Position numbers and translations under genes: made by a program. Shown piece after piece: positions 47,006 to 55,177 of a DNA stretch of 64,000 bases. Origin of the DNA: Caldicellulosiruptor kronotskyensis 2002 (lineage in GTDB: Bacteria; Bacillota; Thermoanaerobacteria; Caldicellulosiruptorales; Caldicellulosiruptoraceae); the NCBI RefSeq assembly GCF_000166775.1, contig NC_014720.1:1296501-1360500 (forward strand). Reading direction: 5' to 3'. Each line of letters begins with the position of its first letter. The first letter of the stretch is position 1. Below the pieces are notes generated by a model. The model saw only the letters and a program-made list of their open reading frames with translations, was not told the DNA's origin and searched no databases.

Positions 47006-48082
47006 CTACACTCCATTCAAAAGCTTAGTAAATTGGTCAAATATATATTTTGAGTCATGTGGACCCGGGCTTGCCTCAGGATGGTATTGAACAGATACTA
47101 TAGGCAAATCAAGATGAGCAAACCCCTCAACAGTTTTATCATTTACATTTACATGTGTGATTTTTATTTTTTCATATTCTTTATATTCAATTGCATAGTT
47201 ATGATTCTGTGAGGTTATATAAACCTTGCCGGAAATCAAGTCTTTTACCGGGTGGTTTCCTCCATGGTGACCAAATTTCAGCTTGTATGTCTTAAGTCCT
47301 AAACACAAACCTAAAAGCTGATGGCCAAGACAGATTCCAAGGATAGGTTTTTTTAGCTCTATTATTTGTTTCAAAGTGGGGAAGATTTCTTCTAAGTCAG
47401 TAGGATCACCCGGTCCGTTTGAAAATACAAACCCTTCTGGATTAATATTCATGATTTGGTCAAGAGAGCTATTATACGGAAACACATATAAATCAAGCCC
47501 TCTTTTTGAAAGTTCTCTCAAGATGTTTTGCTTTATTCCAAAATCTAAAACAGCAACCTTCTTGCCATTGCCTTCAATTCTGTAAACCTGAGTGGTCGAA
47601 ACCTCTTTTACCAAAGATGGCTTTTGTTTTTTATACTCAAATATTTTGCTCAGGAGTATCTCTTTATTGTCGGTCTCTGTTGAGATAATACCAAGCATTG
47701 AGCCTTTATTTCGTATGTGTTCTGTTATAGCTCGTGTATCAACACCCTCAATTGCCACAATATTATTCTCTTTTAAATATTCATGCAATGTCTTCTGAGC
47801 CCTGAAATTTGAAGGTGTTTTACATGCCTCTCTTACAATAAAACCTTCAACATGAGGTTTGTATGACTCCACATCTTCACTATTTATTCCGTAGTTGCCT
47901 ATAAGAGGGTATGTCATTGTAACAATCTGACCATTGTAGGAAGGGTCAGTCAGTACCTCTTGGTATCCTGTCATGCATGTATTGAATACAATTTCACCAA
48001 TTGTTTCACCTTCACTACCAAGTGAAATTCCTTCAAATGTCAGCCCGTCTTCTAAAACAAGTACCGCTTTTTTCATTTTCAT
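47006..48082 (-). CDS. carA: carbamoyl-phosphate synthase small (glutaminase) subunit
   Basis: A 358-residue protein. The N-terminal CarA domain (LVLEDGLTFEGISLGSEG, TGYQEVLTDPSY) is followed by the class I amidotransferase domain with the nucleophile cysteine in LGICLGHQLLGL and the catalytic HPEASPGPHD histidine/glutamate. It releases ammonia from glutamine and channels it to CarB. ATG 48082 follows AAGGAGAATG. An ARG-type operator overlaps its promoter. Confidence 0.97.
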   Translation of the reverse strand: MKMKKAVLVLEDGLTFEGISLGSEGETIGEIVFNTCMTGYQEVLTDPSYNGQIVTMTYPLIGNYGINSEDVESYKPHVEGFIVREACKTPSNFRAQKTLHEYLKENNIVAIEGVDTRAITEHIRNKGSMLGIISTETDNKEILLSKIFEYKKQKPSLVKEVSTTQVYRIEGNGKKVAVLDFGIKQNILRELSKRGLDLYVFPYNSSLDQIMNINPEGFVFSNGPGDPTDLEEIFPTLKQIIELKKPILGICLGHQLLGLCLGLKTYKLKFGHHGGNHPVKDLISGKVYITSQNHNYAIEYKEYEKIKITHVNVNDKTVEGFAHLDLPIVSVQYHPEASPGPHDSKYIFDQFTKLLNGV

Positions 48083-48159
48083 TCTCCTTCTTGAGCATTT
48101 TTAAATAAAAGAGTATCAAAATCTCGTCTTAAGTTCAATACTAAAATGTTGTCAAATAA

Positions 48160-48188
48160 ATTATAAACCAAAATGAATAAAAATACAA
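48160..48188 (-). promoter_or_regulatory. carA promoter overlapped by an ARG box
   Basis: On the minus strand TTGTAT (48183-48188) and TATAAT (48160-48165) are 17 bp apart. On the plus strand ATGAATAAAAATACAA (48173-48188) matches the B. subtilis ARG-box consensus CATGAATAAAAATKCAAKT at 15 of these 16 positions. It covers the -35 and half the spacer. An ArgR/AhrC-type repressor would block this promoter when arginine is high. Confidence 0.8.
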
Positions 48189-48202
48189 CATTAAATTTAT
48201 TT

Positions 48203-50038
48203 TTATTCGAAATCTACATTGTAGGTCTTTGCCCAATAATCAAGCTGGATAATATATCCAAAAAATTGGGGAAGGGTCATTAACTGACCAAACCAAGGTT
48301 TATCCAATGGGAAATATTCTTTATCTGTTATGATTTTCAAGTAAGTCTTATCTATTATCTCAAATATGGGAGAGTTATCTTTTATAATCTCTAAAACCTT
48401 TTCCTTTGTTTTTTTGAGATACTCAGGATTATAGGTTTTAGGATAAGGACTTTTTTTGCGGTTCTTTATTTCATCAGGAATAATTCCTTCAAATGAGCAT
48501 CTTAAAAGGCCTTTTTCCATATTTTTAAGGTATTTAATTTTCCAAGGAACGTTGTACAAAAGTTCTACAATTCTATAATCTGCAAATGGAACTCTTACTT
48601 CCAAAGAATTTGCCATGCTCATTCTATCTTTTCTGTTTAAAAGCGTTACCATAAACCACTTAACATTCAAGTAGTACAAAATTCTATGTCTTACATCTTC
48701 CTGAGAGTCACTGTCAAGATAGTTTACTTTTCCTACCGACTCTTTATACTTTGAGTTAACATACTCTTCAAGCTCTGATTTTGAATATTTTTGCGACAGA
48801 AGATTTTTTCTAAATTCTAATGAAGGCGACCATGGAAAGGTTTCGAAATTTTTATAATCCTCTCTCCAATACCATGGATATCCACCAAAAATCTCGTCAG
48901 CACACTCACCCGATAGGGCAACCTTTGCATATTTTCTCACTTGGTTTGTAAAGAGAAGCAGTGATGAGTCAATGTCAGCCATGCCAGGAAGGTCATTTGC
49001 AACTGTGGCAAGGGTGAGGGCATTGCATAAGAGTTCATTGTCAATTTCAACTACAATGTGGTCTGTACCTATACTTTTTGAAGCTATCTTGGCATAGGTG
49101 CTGTCTAATGTGGGCTGATACTGATTGGATTTATAATATTTTACATTATCCTTATACTCTATAGAAAAACTTTTTAATCTTCTACCTTCTTTTCTTAACT
49201 GGTTGGTAGAAATTGTTGTGATAATGGTTGAATCCAACCCGCCTGACAAAAAGCAACATATTTCAAAGTCAGAAACAAGCTGCCTTGTTATTGCATCTGT
49301 AACCAAGTTTTTTACAATCTCAATGGTTTCATCTACGGTGTTATCAAACTTTTCAGGTTTTAACTGCCAATATTCTTTTATTTCATATCTATCTTCGCTA
49401 TACACTACATAATGGGCAGGAGGAAGTTCTATAATGTCCTTAAAAATTGCTGAAAATGGAGACCTTGCAGGGCAAAGACCTATAAGCTCAAAAATACCCT
49501 CTTTGTTTACCTTCGTGGATATTAAAGGGTGCTTTAAAAGAGCTTTTATTTCTGAAGCAAAAATAAAATTGTCATTTTTAATAGAGAAAAATAGCGGTTT
49601 TACTCCTAAATGATCCCGAGATATAAAAAGCTCATTTTTGGTTTCATTAAAAACTGCAAAAGCAAATATACCATTTAAATATTTCACACACTCTTCTTTC
49701 CATTGAATATATGAAGTCAACACAACTTCGGTATCTGAGTATGAACTGAAATGATACCCTAAGCTTTGAAGCTTTGCCCGAAGTTCTTGAGTATTGTAAA
49801 GCTCACCGTTATAGACTATAATGAATTTTTCTTGACCATGAAATTTGATCATTGGCTGTTTGCCACCTTCAGGGTCAATAATGGTGAGTCGTTTGTGCCC
49901 GAGCAGAGCATGTTTGGTGATATAATAGCCTTCTTCATCAGGTCCGCGGTGACTAAGTACATCTGTCATCTTTGTTATTACATCCTGGAATTCAGAAATG
50001 TCTGAGCAAAAACATATCCATCCGCTAAATCCGCACAT
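48203..50038 (-). CDS. asnB: asparagine synthase (glutamine-hydrolysing)
   Basis: A 611-residue enzyme. The mature N-terminus is C2 (MCGFSGWICF), the nucleophile of the Ntn-type glutaminase domain (about 1-210). The synthetase domain has the PP-loop CFLSGGLDSTIITTIS and the SGECADEIFGGYPWYW segment. It makes asparagine from aspartate, ATP and glutamine. The start is ATG 50038 with a weak SD (TATAGGA). It is the last minus-strand gene before tRNA-Ser and stands alone. Confidence 0.95.
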   Translation of the reverse strand: MCGFSGWICFCSDISEFQDVITKMTDVLSHRGPDEEGYYITKHALLGHKRLTIIDPEGGKQPMIKFHGQEKFIIVYNGELYNTQELRAKLQSLGYHFSSYSDTEVVLTSYIQWKEECVKYLNGIFAFAVFNETKNELFISRDHLGVKPLFFSIKNDNFIFASEIKALLKHPLISTKVNKEGIFELIGLCPARSPFSAIFKDIIELPPAHYVVYSEDRYEIKEYWQLKPEKFDNTVDETIEIVKNLVTDAITRQLVSDFEICCFLSGGLDSTIITTISTNQLRKEGRRLKSFSIEYKDNVKYYKSNQYQPTLDSTYAKIASKSIGTDHIVVEIDNELLCNALTLATVANDLPGMADIDSSLLLFTNQVRKYAKVALSGECADEIFGGYPWYWREDYKNFETFPWSPSLEFRKNLLSQKYSKSELEEYVNSKYKESVGKVNYLDSDSQEDVRHRILYYLNVKWFMVTLLNRKDRMSMANSLEVRVPFADYRIVELLYNVPWKIKYLKNMEKGLLRCSFEGIIPDEIKNRKKSPYPKTYNPEYLKKTKEKVLEIIKDNSPIFEIIDKTYLKIITDKEYFPLDKPWFGQLMTLPQFFGYIIQLDYWAKTYNVDFE

Positions 50039-50122
50039 TTTCCTATAACCAATTTTAGAATTTCAGTATTAATATATTAAGCAAAAGGTAAGATGGTGAA
50101 TGAGGATGTTTTTTTTGGGTTA

Positions 50123-50151
50123 TTGACATATCATATCAGATGTTTTATAAT
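50123..50151 (+). promoter_or_regulatory. consensus promoter of tRNA-Ser
   Basis: Perfect TTGACA (50123-50128) and perfect TATAAT (50146-50151) with a 17-bp spacer, 31 bp before the tRNA. Confidence 0.9.
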
Positions 50152-50182
50152 AAATTTTGCATCGAAAAAAGAAGATTTTAGC

Positions 50183-50274
50183 GGAAGGGTGTCCGAGTGG
50201 TTTAAGGAGCTGGTCTTGAAAACCAGTGACCCGCCTGAAGCGGGCCGTGGGTTCGAATCCCACCCCTTCCGCCA
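50183..50274 (+). tRNA. tRNA-Ser (anticodon TGA)
   Basis: A 92-nt class II tRNA. Acceptor GGAAGGG/CCCTTCC, anticodon stem CTGGT/ACCAG with loop CTTGAAA (anticodon TGA), a long variable arm (CCCGCCTGAAGCGGG), T-arm GTGGG-TTCGAAT-CCCAC, discriminator G and encoded CCA. Confidence 0.95.
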
Positions 50275-50557
50275 TTTAATTTTTTATTAGGATTTTTTTG
50301 TTACCACTACAAAAGTGCTTGCAAGTTTTTGGGCACATAGTGTAATATTATAATTGAACAAGTATTTAAGGACCATGAAGAGAATAATGGTCTTTTTTTA
50401 TTACATCTCATCTTGCGATTATATATTGTAAGAATCAATATTCCTCATATTTCTTTATATTTTGTGATAATATAGTTTTTGAGACCAAACACAAGAATAC
50501 AATATACACAATAAATACTTTTTTTTACAATCATCATTGCGAAAGGTGTGGAATGAG
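50275..50557. other. intergenic region before ispE
   Basis: It contains the terminator at 50369-50399 and a TATAAT at 50349-50354 just before it. A GATAATATAG element near 50466 may be the -10 of ispE. I see no gene. Confidence 0.4.
50369..50399 (+). terminator. terminator downstream of tRNA-Ser
   Basis: A stem from 50369-50376 (with GACCAT) to 50387-50394 (ATGGTC plus TT) closes a 10-nt loop, followed by a run of T to 50399. It probably ends the tRNA-Ser transcript or a short downstream RNA. Confidence 0.7.
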
Positions 50558-51427
50558 TTGAAACTCAAGGCTTATGCAAAAATCAACTTAGCATTAGATG
50601 TACTTTCAAAAAGGGAAGATGGTTATCATGAGATAAGAACTATAATGCAAACAGTAGATTTGTATGATATAATCAATATTGAAAAGATAGAAGAAGACAG
50701 TATAATTGTAACAACTTCAAGTGAAAATATTCCAACTGACAATAAAAACCATGCATACATTGCAGCTTCACTTTTAAAAGAGCGTTTTGGTGTAAAGCAA
50801 GGTGTGAAAATACATATTGAGAAGAACATTCCGGTCTCTGCAGGTTTAGCTGGTGGAAGCACTGACGCAGCAGCAGTTTTAAAAGGTCTGAATGAAATAT
50901 TTGAGTTAAATCTTTCTCAGCAGCAGCTTATGGAAATTGGAAGAGAGATTGGTGCTGATGTTCCATTTTGTTTGGTAGGTGGAACAGCTCTTTGTGAGGG
51001 AATTGGCGAAAAGGTTTTAAAATTAAAATCAGCTCCTCAGATGAATATCCTTATTGCAAAGCCAGAGGTCTATGTTTCCACACAGGCTGTATATGAGGCA
51101 CTTGACATTAGCAAAGTAAAAAAGAGACCAAACATTGAAGCTATGATTTCGGCAATTGAAGAAGGTAATGTAAAAGAGATAGCAAAGAACCTTTGCAATG
51201 TTTTAGAGGCGGTTACAGTAAATCAGTATCCAGTCATAAACAGAGTCAAGGACATTATGAGAAATAACAATGCTCTTGGAACAGTTATGACAGGAAGTGG
51301 ACCGGCTGTATTTGGGATTTTTGGTAACAAGTATGATGCTTTAAAAGCTGCAGAGAGGCTTAAGGTGTTTATAAAAGAAATAATCTTGACTACAACATGT
51401 GAAGGCAGTGGAGTTTTGGAATTTTAG
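50558..51427 (+). CDS. ispE: 4-diphosphocytidyl-2-C-methyl-D-erythritol kinase
   Basis: A protein of about 289 residues. GHMP-kinase motifs are KAYAKINLALDVLSKREDGY, the ATP-binding PVSAGLAGGSTDAAAVL, and the C-terminal GTVMTGSGPAVFGIFG. It phosphorylates CDP-methylerythritol in the MEP isoprenoid pathway. TTG 50558 is preferred: AAAGGTG (50541-50547) lies 10 nt before it, while TTG 50537 has no SD. A GntR-family gene follows after 23 bp. Confidence 0.93.
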   Translation: MKLKAYAKINLALDVLSKREDGYHEIRTIMQTVDLYDIINIEKIEEDSIIVTTSSENIPTDNKNHAYIAASLLKERFGVKQGVKIHIEKNIPVSAGLAGGSTDAAAVLKGLNEIFELNLSQQQLMEIGREIGADVPFCLVGGTALCEGIGEKVLKLKSAPQMNILIAKPEVYVSTQAVYEALDISKVKKRPNIEAMISAIEEGNVKEIAKNLCNVLEAVTVNQYPVINRVKDIMRNNNALGTVMTGSGPAVFGIFGNKYDALKAAERLKVFIKEIILTTTCEGSGVLEF

Positions 51428-51450
51428 GATAGTAGGAGTTGTGATAAAAA

Positions 51451-52131
51451 ATGAATGAGAAGAATGAGTCACATTATTTTTTGATAGAAAATTACAAACC
51501 TCTGCGCGAGATTGTGTTTGAAAAGCTCAGAGACATGATTGTAAACGGCGATTTAAAACCTGGCGAAAGACTTATGGAGATAAAACTTGCAGAAATGCTT
51601 GGTGTTTCAAGAACACCTGTTAGAGAGGCAATAAGAAAACTTGAACTTGAAGGACTTGTTGTGATGCTTCCCCGAAAAGGTGCTTATGTTGCAGATATTT
51701 CTAAAAAAGAGATAATGGATGTATTAGAGATACGGGCTGCACTTGACAAGCTTGCGACAGGTCTTGCAGCCCAGCGGATGACAAAATCTGAGAAAGATCA
51801 GCTTAAAAAGGTTCTCGCTTCATTTGAAAAAAATTTTAAGTCGGGAAATATTGAAGGAATGATAAATGACGATATAAAGTTGCACGACTTGATATATTTG
51901 GGTGCGAAGAATGAAAAACTTCAGCACATAATAAATAACCTTCGCGAGCAAATAACCCGGTTTAGGATAATATATCTTAAAGAGATTTACAGAAAAAGTG
52001 AAAATCTTTTGAAAGAACACAAAGAGATTGTAGAAGCAATTATAAGTGGAGATGTTGAAAAAGCCCAGAAAATAGCAGAAGAGCACATAAAAAATCAGGA
52101 AATAGAGCTTATCAATAGTTTAAAATTTTAA
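51451..52131 (+). CDS. GntR-family transcriptional regulator (FadR/FCD type)
   Basis: A 226-residue regulator. The N-terminal winged helix contains KPGERLMEIKLAEMLGVSRT and TPVREAIRKLELEGLV. The FCD effector domain follows: VLEIRAALDKLATGLAAQRM, then HDLIYLGAKNEKLQHIINNL with metal-ligand-like residues. Such proteins respond to carboxylate-like metabolites. The gene sits between ispE and a nucleotidyltransferase gene, 8 bp from the latter's start, so they are probably co-transcribed. The effector and targets are unknown. Confidence 0.9.
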   Translation: MNEKNESHYFLIENYKPLREIVFEKLRDMIVNGDLKPGERLMEIKLAEMLGVSRTPVREAIRKLELEGLVVMLPRKGAYVADISKKEIMDVLEIRAALDKLATGLAAQRMTKSEKDQLKKVLASFEKNFKSGNIEGMINDDIKLHDLIYLGAKNEKLQHIINNLREQITRFRIIYLKEIYRKSENLLKEHKEIVEAIISGDVEKAQKIAEEHIKNQEIELINSLKF

Positions 52132-52147
52132 TAAAAAGGTGAAAAAT

Positions 52148-52900
52148 ATGATAAATGCTGTAATACTTGCTGGATCTGATAAAAACAAATCAGGTACTCC
52201 TTATGAGTGCAAGGCATTGATCAAAATAGGAGAAAAATTTTTAATAGAGTACGTACTTGATGCAGTATGCAGTTCCAAGCATATTTCGCGCAGAGTTGTT
52301 GTAGGTCCAGTTCAATTAAAAGAATTTTTAATTTCAAGGTATCCACAGGTTGAATTTGTTGCAGAAGACACCTCGATAATGAGAAATGCCAAAAAAGCGA
52401 TAGAATTTTTGAACGATAACAAAAAAATTTTATTTTTAACTGCCGACCTGCCCTTTATTACCGCTGAAGCAATAGATCATTTTATCGAAGAGTCAATTAA
52501 ATCTGGGGCAGATATATGTTATCCAATTGTTGAAAAGAGCATAAACGATGAGAAATACCCTCAGATGAAAAGAACATATGGGACTGTGAAAGAAGGAACA
52601 TTTACTGGTGGAAATGCCATTATAATAACTCCATCAGTATTTGAAAAGTGTTATTCGCTTGCCGAAAAGCTTGTGGAAAAGCGCAAAAATCCTATTGCTA
52701 TGGCGCGGCTAATAGGACCTACCATTTTATTGCTCTTTTTAACTAAGAGACTTTCAATACAGAAAGTTGAAAAAAGAGTGTCTAAGGTGTTTAAGGTTAA
52801 AGCTAAAGCTATCATCTCTACATATCCTGAATTGGGGCAGGATGTAGATAAAGACTCTGACCTTATGGTGGCAAAGTTCTATCTTGAAAAAAAGAGGTAG
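52148..52900 (+). CDS. MobA-like NTP-transferase domain protein
   Basis: A protein of about 250 residues. MINAVILAGSDKN and the following CKALIKIGEKFLIEYVLDAV form the nucleotidyltransferase start, and KKILFLTADLPFITAEAID is the TAD-L-P metal-binding segment. It resembles MobA/IspD/phospholactate guanylyltransferase folds; the substrate is unknown. ATG 52148 is chosen over GTG 52139, which overlaps the SD AAAAAGGTGA. The gene next to ispE suggests, but does not prove, an isoprenoid or sugar-nucleotide link. Confidence 0.8.
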   Translation: MINAVILAGSDKNKSGTPYECKALIKIGEKFLIEYVLDAVCSSKHISRRVVVGPVQLKEFLISRYPQVEFVAEDTSIMRNAKKAIEFLNDNKKILFLTADLPFITAEAIDHFIEESIKSGADICYPIVEKSINDEKYPQMKRTYGTVKEGTFTGGNAIIITPSVFEKCYSLAEKLVEKRKNPIAMARLIGPTILLLFLTKRLSIQKVEKRVSKVFKVKAKAIISTYPELGQDVDKDSDLMVAKFYLEKKR

Positions 52901-52917
52901 AATTCCGATTGAAATTG

Positions 52918-52926
52918 TGGTATAAT
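52918..52926 (+). promoter_or_regulatory. extended -10 promoter of the DUF1858 gene
   Basis: TGG-TATAAT at 52918-52926 lies 41 bp before the ATG; no good -35 is present, as expected for an extended -10. The same TGG-TATAAT form occurs at 2649 and 5802. Confidence 0.6.
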
Positions 52927-52967
52927 ATAAAAATGATACTTTTATCTCAAAAAGGAGGCAAATAGGA

Positions 52968-53186
52968 ATGCCAAGAATTACAACAGATACAATAATTGCA
53001 GATGTATTGAGGATTGATAGAGGGACCATTCCAATATTTTTGAACAATGGTCTTCACTGTTTGGGTTGCCCTTCTGCTCAAGGAGAAAGCATTGAAGAGG
53101 CATGTGCGCTTCATGGAATAGATGCGCAGAAGCTTGTAGATGAGCTAAACGAGTATCTCAAGAGCAAAGGTCTTTTGGATGAGTAA
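52968..53186 (+). CDS. DUF1858 domain protein (redox disulfide type)
   Basis: A 72-residue DUF1858 protein, a family often found next to or fused with hybrid-cluster proteins. It has the CxxC motif HCLGCPSAQGESIEEACALH, in which the disulfide-forming cysteines lie, and a helical C-terminus (VDELNEYLKSKGLL). It probably handles redox or electron transfer; a partner is not adjacent. ATG 52968 has AAAAAGGAGG upstream. It has its own extended -10 promoter. Confidence 0.85.
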   Translation: MPRITTDTIIADVLRIDRGTIPIFLNNGLHCLGCPSAQGESIEEACALHGIDAQKLVDELNEYLKSKGLLDE

Positions 53187-53194
53187 AAAAATAC

Positions 53195-53223
53195 TTTACA
53201 TCTAAAGCAAATCGTATTAAAAT
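53195..53223 (+). promoter_or_regulatory. promoter of tRNA-Gly
   Basis: TTTACA (53195-53200) and TAAAAT (53218-53223), 17 bp apart, 13 bp before the tRNA-Gly 5' end. Confidence 0.6.
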
Positions 53224-53236
53224 AATAAGTGGTAGT

Positions 53237-53310
53237 GCGGGTGTAGTTCAATGGTAGAACACCAGCTTCCCAAGCTGGCAGCGTGGGTTCGATTCCCATC
53301 ACCCGCTCCA
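53237..53310 (+). tRNA. tRNA-Gly (anticodon CCC)
   Basis: Acceptor GCGGGTG/CACCCGC, D-arm GTTC...GAAC, anticodon stem CCAGC/GCTGG with loop TTCCCAA (anticodon CCC), T-arm with TTCGATT, discriminator T and encoded CCA. Length 74 nt. Confidence 0.95.
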
Positions 53311-53318
53311 AATGACAA

Positions 53319-53346
53319 AAAGGGGGGTATGCTCCCCTTTATTTTT
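53319..53346 (+). terminator. hairpin between tRNA-Gly and tRNA-Thr
   Basis: AAAGGGG (53319-53325) pairs with CCCCTTT (53334-53340), followed by ATTTTT. It may end the tRNA-Gly transcript or simply separate the two tRNAs. Confidence 0.55.
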
Positions 53347-53352
53347 GTAAGC

Positions 53353-53428
53353 GCCCACGTAGCTCAGCAGGCAGAGCGTCGCCTTGGTAAGGCGGAGGTC
53401 GCCGGTTCGAGCCCGGTCGTGGGCTCCA
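53353..53428 (+). tRNA. tRNA-Thr (anticodon GGT)
   Basis: Acceptor GCCCACG/CGTGGGC, D-arm GCTC...GAGC, anticodon loop TTGGTAA (anticodon GGT), T-arm CCGG-TTCGAGC-CCGG, discriminator T and encoded CCA. Length 76 nt. Confidence 0.95.
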
Positions 53429-53436
53429 TTTGGTTA

Positions 53437-53465
53437 TTGACAATTTTAATTGTTTATGATAGATT
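53437..53465 (+). promoter_or_regulatory. promoter of the rpmG-secE-nusG-rpl operon
   Basis: TTGACA (53437-53442) and TAGATT (53460-53465), 17 bp apart, lie about 140 bp before rpmG. The long leader between contains no obvious gene. Confidence 0.55.
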
Positions 53466-53604
53466 TAAAAAGTCAAGCAAAGAAGGGTTATTTTTTTTTG
53501 CAAATTTTCATTGTTGAATAATACAAAGTGTTGTTCTGAAAAAGAAAAGATAAGAAGGATGAGGTAATTTATAGAAGGTTTGAGATGGAGGTGAACACAG
53601 AAAT

Positions 53605-53769
53605 ATGGCGGCAAAAGGTGCGAGAATGATAATTCATCTTGAATGTACTGAGTGCAAAAACAGGAATTACACGACAGAAAAGAACAAGAAGAATGACCCA
53701 GATAGACTTGAGTTAAAGAAGTATTGTAAGTTTTGTAGAAGACACACCATCCATAGAGAAACTAAATAG
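53605..53769 (+). CDS. rpmG: 50S ribosomal protein L33
   Basis: A 54-residue protein (about 49-55 is normal). It has the two CxxC zinc motifs of the zinc-binding L33 form: [11 protein letters not shown] and YCKFCRRHT, with ETK at the end. ATG 53605 follows GGAGGTGA. It is the first gene of the standard rpmG-secE-nusG-rplK-rplA order, 23 bp before secE. Confidence 0.95.
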
Positions 53770-53792
53770 TTAAGAAAGAGGATGTGTGAATA

Positions 53793-54062
53793 ATGGTGGA
53801 GAAGAAAAAGGTGGAAAAGGTAGTTGTAAAACCCCAAGGTAACAAAAAAAAGTTGAGTTTTAAAGATTGGTGGGCTAAGACTCTCAAGTTTTTCAGAGAT
53901 GTTAGAATAGAGATGAAGAAGGTTGTGTGGCCTTCACAAAAACAGGTGGTAAAGCACACGATTGTGGTGTTGACATTTACTTTATTTTTCACAGTGTTCA
54001 TTTTGCTTGCTGACCTTATATACGACCAACTTATTTTCAAGCTTTTATTAAAGATAAAATAA
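53793..54062 (+). CDS. secE: SecE preprotein translocase subunit
   Basis: An 89-residue protein. The N-terminal 30 residues are basic and lysine-rich. The SecE core follows, with FRDVRIEMKKVVWPSQKQVV and a single membrane helix at about residues 58-79 (IVVLTFTLFFTVFILLADLI). It stabilises SecY in the translocon. ATG 53793 follows AAGAGGATG. A 47-bp gap separates it from nusG. Confidence 0.94.
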   Translation: MVEKKKVEKVVVKPQGNKKKLSFKDWWAKTLKFFRDVRIEMKKVVWPSQKQVVKHTIVVLTFTLFFTVFILLADLIYDQLIFKLLLKIK

Positions 54063-54080
54063 AAAGCAATTCTTGAGAAA

Positions 54081-54109
54081 AAAGGAGGGCGGGCTTTTAG
54101 CCCTTCAAA
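54081..54109 (+). promoter_or_regulatory. nusG ribosome-binding site with intervening hairpin
   Basis: AAAGGAGG (54081-54088) lies 21 nt before the nusG ATG (54110), far more than usual. GGGCT (54091-54095) can pair with AGCCC (54099-54103), and folding out this 13-nt hairpin leaves an effective spacer of 8 nt. Alternatively AGGGC (54086-54090), inside the SD, can pair with GCCCT (54100-54104). The two structures exclude each other. Confidence 0.6.
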
Positions 54110-54634
54110 ATGAGTGATAAAAGAGCAAAATGGTATGTTGTCCATACCTATGCAGGCTATGAAAATAAAGTGAAAGCTAATTTAGAAAAAATAATTGAAA
54201 ATAGAAATTTGTCTGATAGGATCTTAGACATTCGGATTCCTACTGAACTTGTCACTGAAATTAAAGATGGAAAGAAGATTGTTAAAGAAAAAAAGAAATT
54301 TCCGTCGTATGTGTTAATCAAAGCTGTAATGGACAATGAGATATGGTACACGATAAGAAACGTCAGAGGCGTGACTGGTTTTGTGGGACCTGAATCTAAG
54401 CCCACACCTCTTACAGATGAAGAAATAGAAGCAATGGGTATTAAAGAAGAGGTTGTGGAGGTATTTGACATTGAGGTTGGTGACAATGTGAAGGTTGTAT
54501 CTGGTCCATTTGCTGATTTTTATGGGCCAGTTGTTGAAATAAATAAAGAACGAAAAAAGGTAAGAGTAATGCTTAACCTATTTGGAAGAGAAACTCCTGT
54601 GGAATTTGATTACCACCAGGTAGAAAGATTATGA
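54110..54634 (+). CDS. nusG: transcription termination/antitermination protein NusG
   Basis: A 174-residue protein. The NGN domain has KWYVVHTYAGYENKVKANLE, and the C-terminal KOW domain has EVGDNVKVVSGPFADFYGPV. NusG increases elongation processivity and links RNA polymerase to the ribosome or Rho. An in-frame TAG at 54098-54100 fixes ATG 54110 as the earliest start. The SD-to-ATG distance is unusual. rplK follows after 41 bp. Confidence 0.96.
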   Translation: MSDKRAKWYVVHTYAGYENKVKANLEKIIENRNLSDRILDIRIPTELVTEIKDGKKIVKEKKKFPSYVLIKAVMDNEIWYTIRNVRGVTGFVGPESKPTPLTDEEIEAMGIKEEVVEVFDIEVGDNVKVVSGPFADFYGPVVEINKERKKVRVMLNLFGRETPVEFDYHQVERL

Positions 54635-54675
54635 TATATTTTAAACTCAAGTTGACCAGGAGGTGAAAAGGGAAA

Positions 54676-55101
54676 ATGGCAAAAAAAGTTTTAACACAAA
54701 TAAAACTTCAAATTCCAGCAGGTAAGGCAACACCAGCACCACCAGTCGGACCTGCGTTAGGTCAACATGGTGTTAATATTATGCAGTTTTGCAAAGAGTT
54801 TAATGAAAGAACAGCAAAAGATGCTGGATTGATTATTCCAGTTGTTATAACTGTTTATTCTGATAGGTCTTTTACATTTATTACAAAGACACCTCCAGCA
54901 TCAGTATTATTGAAAAAAGCTGCAGGGATTGAGAGCGGCTCTCCAAAGCCAAACAAGCAAAAGGTGGCTACATTAAAGAGGGATGTAATTAAAAAGATTG
55001 CTGAGCAAAAAATGCCAGACTTAACTGCTGCATCTTTGGAGGCTGCTATGAGAACTATTGAAGGTACTGCAAAGAGTATGGGAATTGTAGTTGAAGATTA
55101 A
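54676..55101 (+). CDS. rplK: 50S ribosomal protein L11
   Basis: A 141-residue protein of normal length. Markers are [35 protein letters not shown] and the C-terminal RNA-binding domain with IVVED at the end. It forms the GTPase-centre region with 23S rRNA and is the substrate of PrmA, whose gene is at 36.5 kb. ATG 54676 is preceded by AGGAGGTGA. rplA follows after 76 bp containing a possible L1 target. Confidence 0.97.
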   Translation: MAKKVLTQIKLQIPAGKATPAPPVGPALGQHGVNIMQFCKEFNERTAKDAGLIIPVVITVYSDRSFTFITKTPPASVLLKKAAGIESGSPKPNKQKVATLKRDVIKKIAEQKMPDLTAASLEAAMRTIEGTAKSMGIVVED

Positions 55102-55115
55102 TATTTTTTGTACAC

Positions 55116-55175
55116 ACGACAGGGTGTGGGAGGTTAATTTATAGCCGCAAATACCACAAGGGAGGTTTATAAAGA
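55116..55175 (+). promoter_or_regulatory. possible L1-binding autoregulatory site between rplK and rplA
   Basis: The 76-nt spacer contains GTGTGGGAGG and, after a short A+T linker, ATACCACAAGGGAGG. GTGGG and CCAC could pair around a loop as in L1 leader motifs. A strict match to the L1 consensus was not established. The rplA SD (GGGAGG) lies in the second half, so pairing could affect its translation. Confidence 0.35.
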
Positions 55176-55177
55176 GA

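Noticed and set aside
50093..50290. ORF over tRNA-Ser
   Set aside because: It reads through a complete tRNA with CCA and has no SD.
53251..53517. ORF over tRNA-Gly and tRNA-Thr
   Set aside because: It spans two complete tRNAs.
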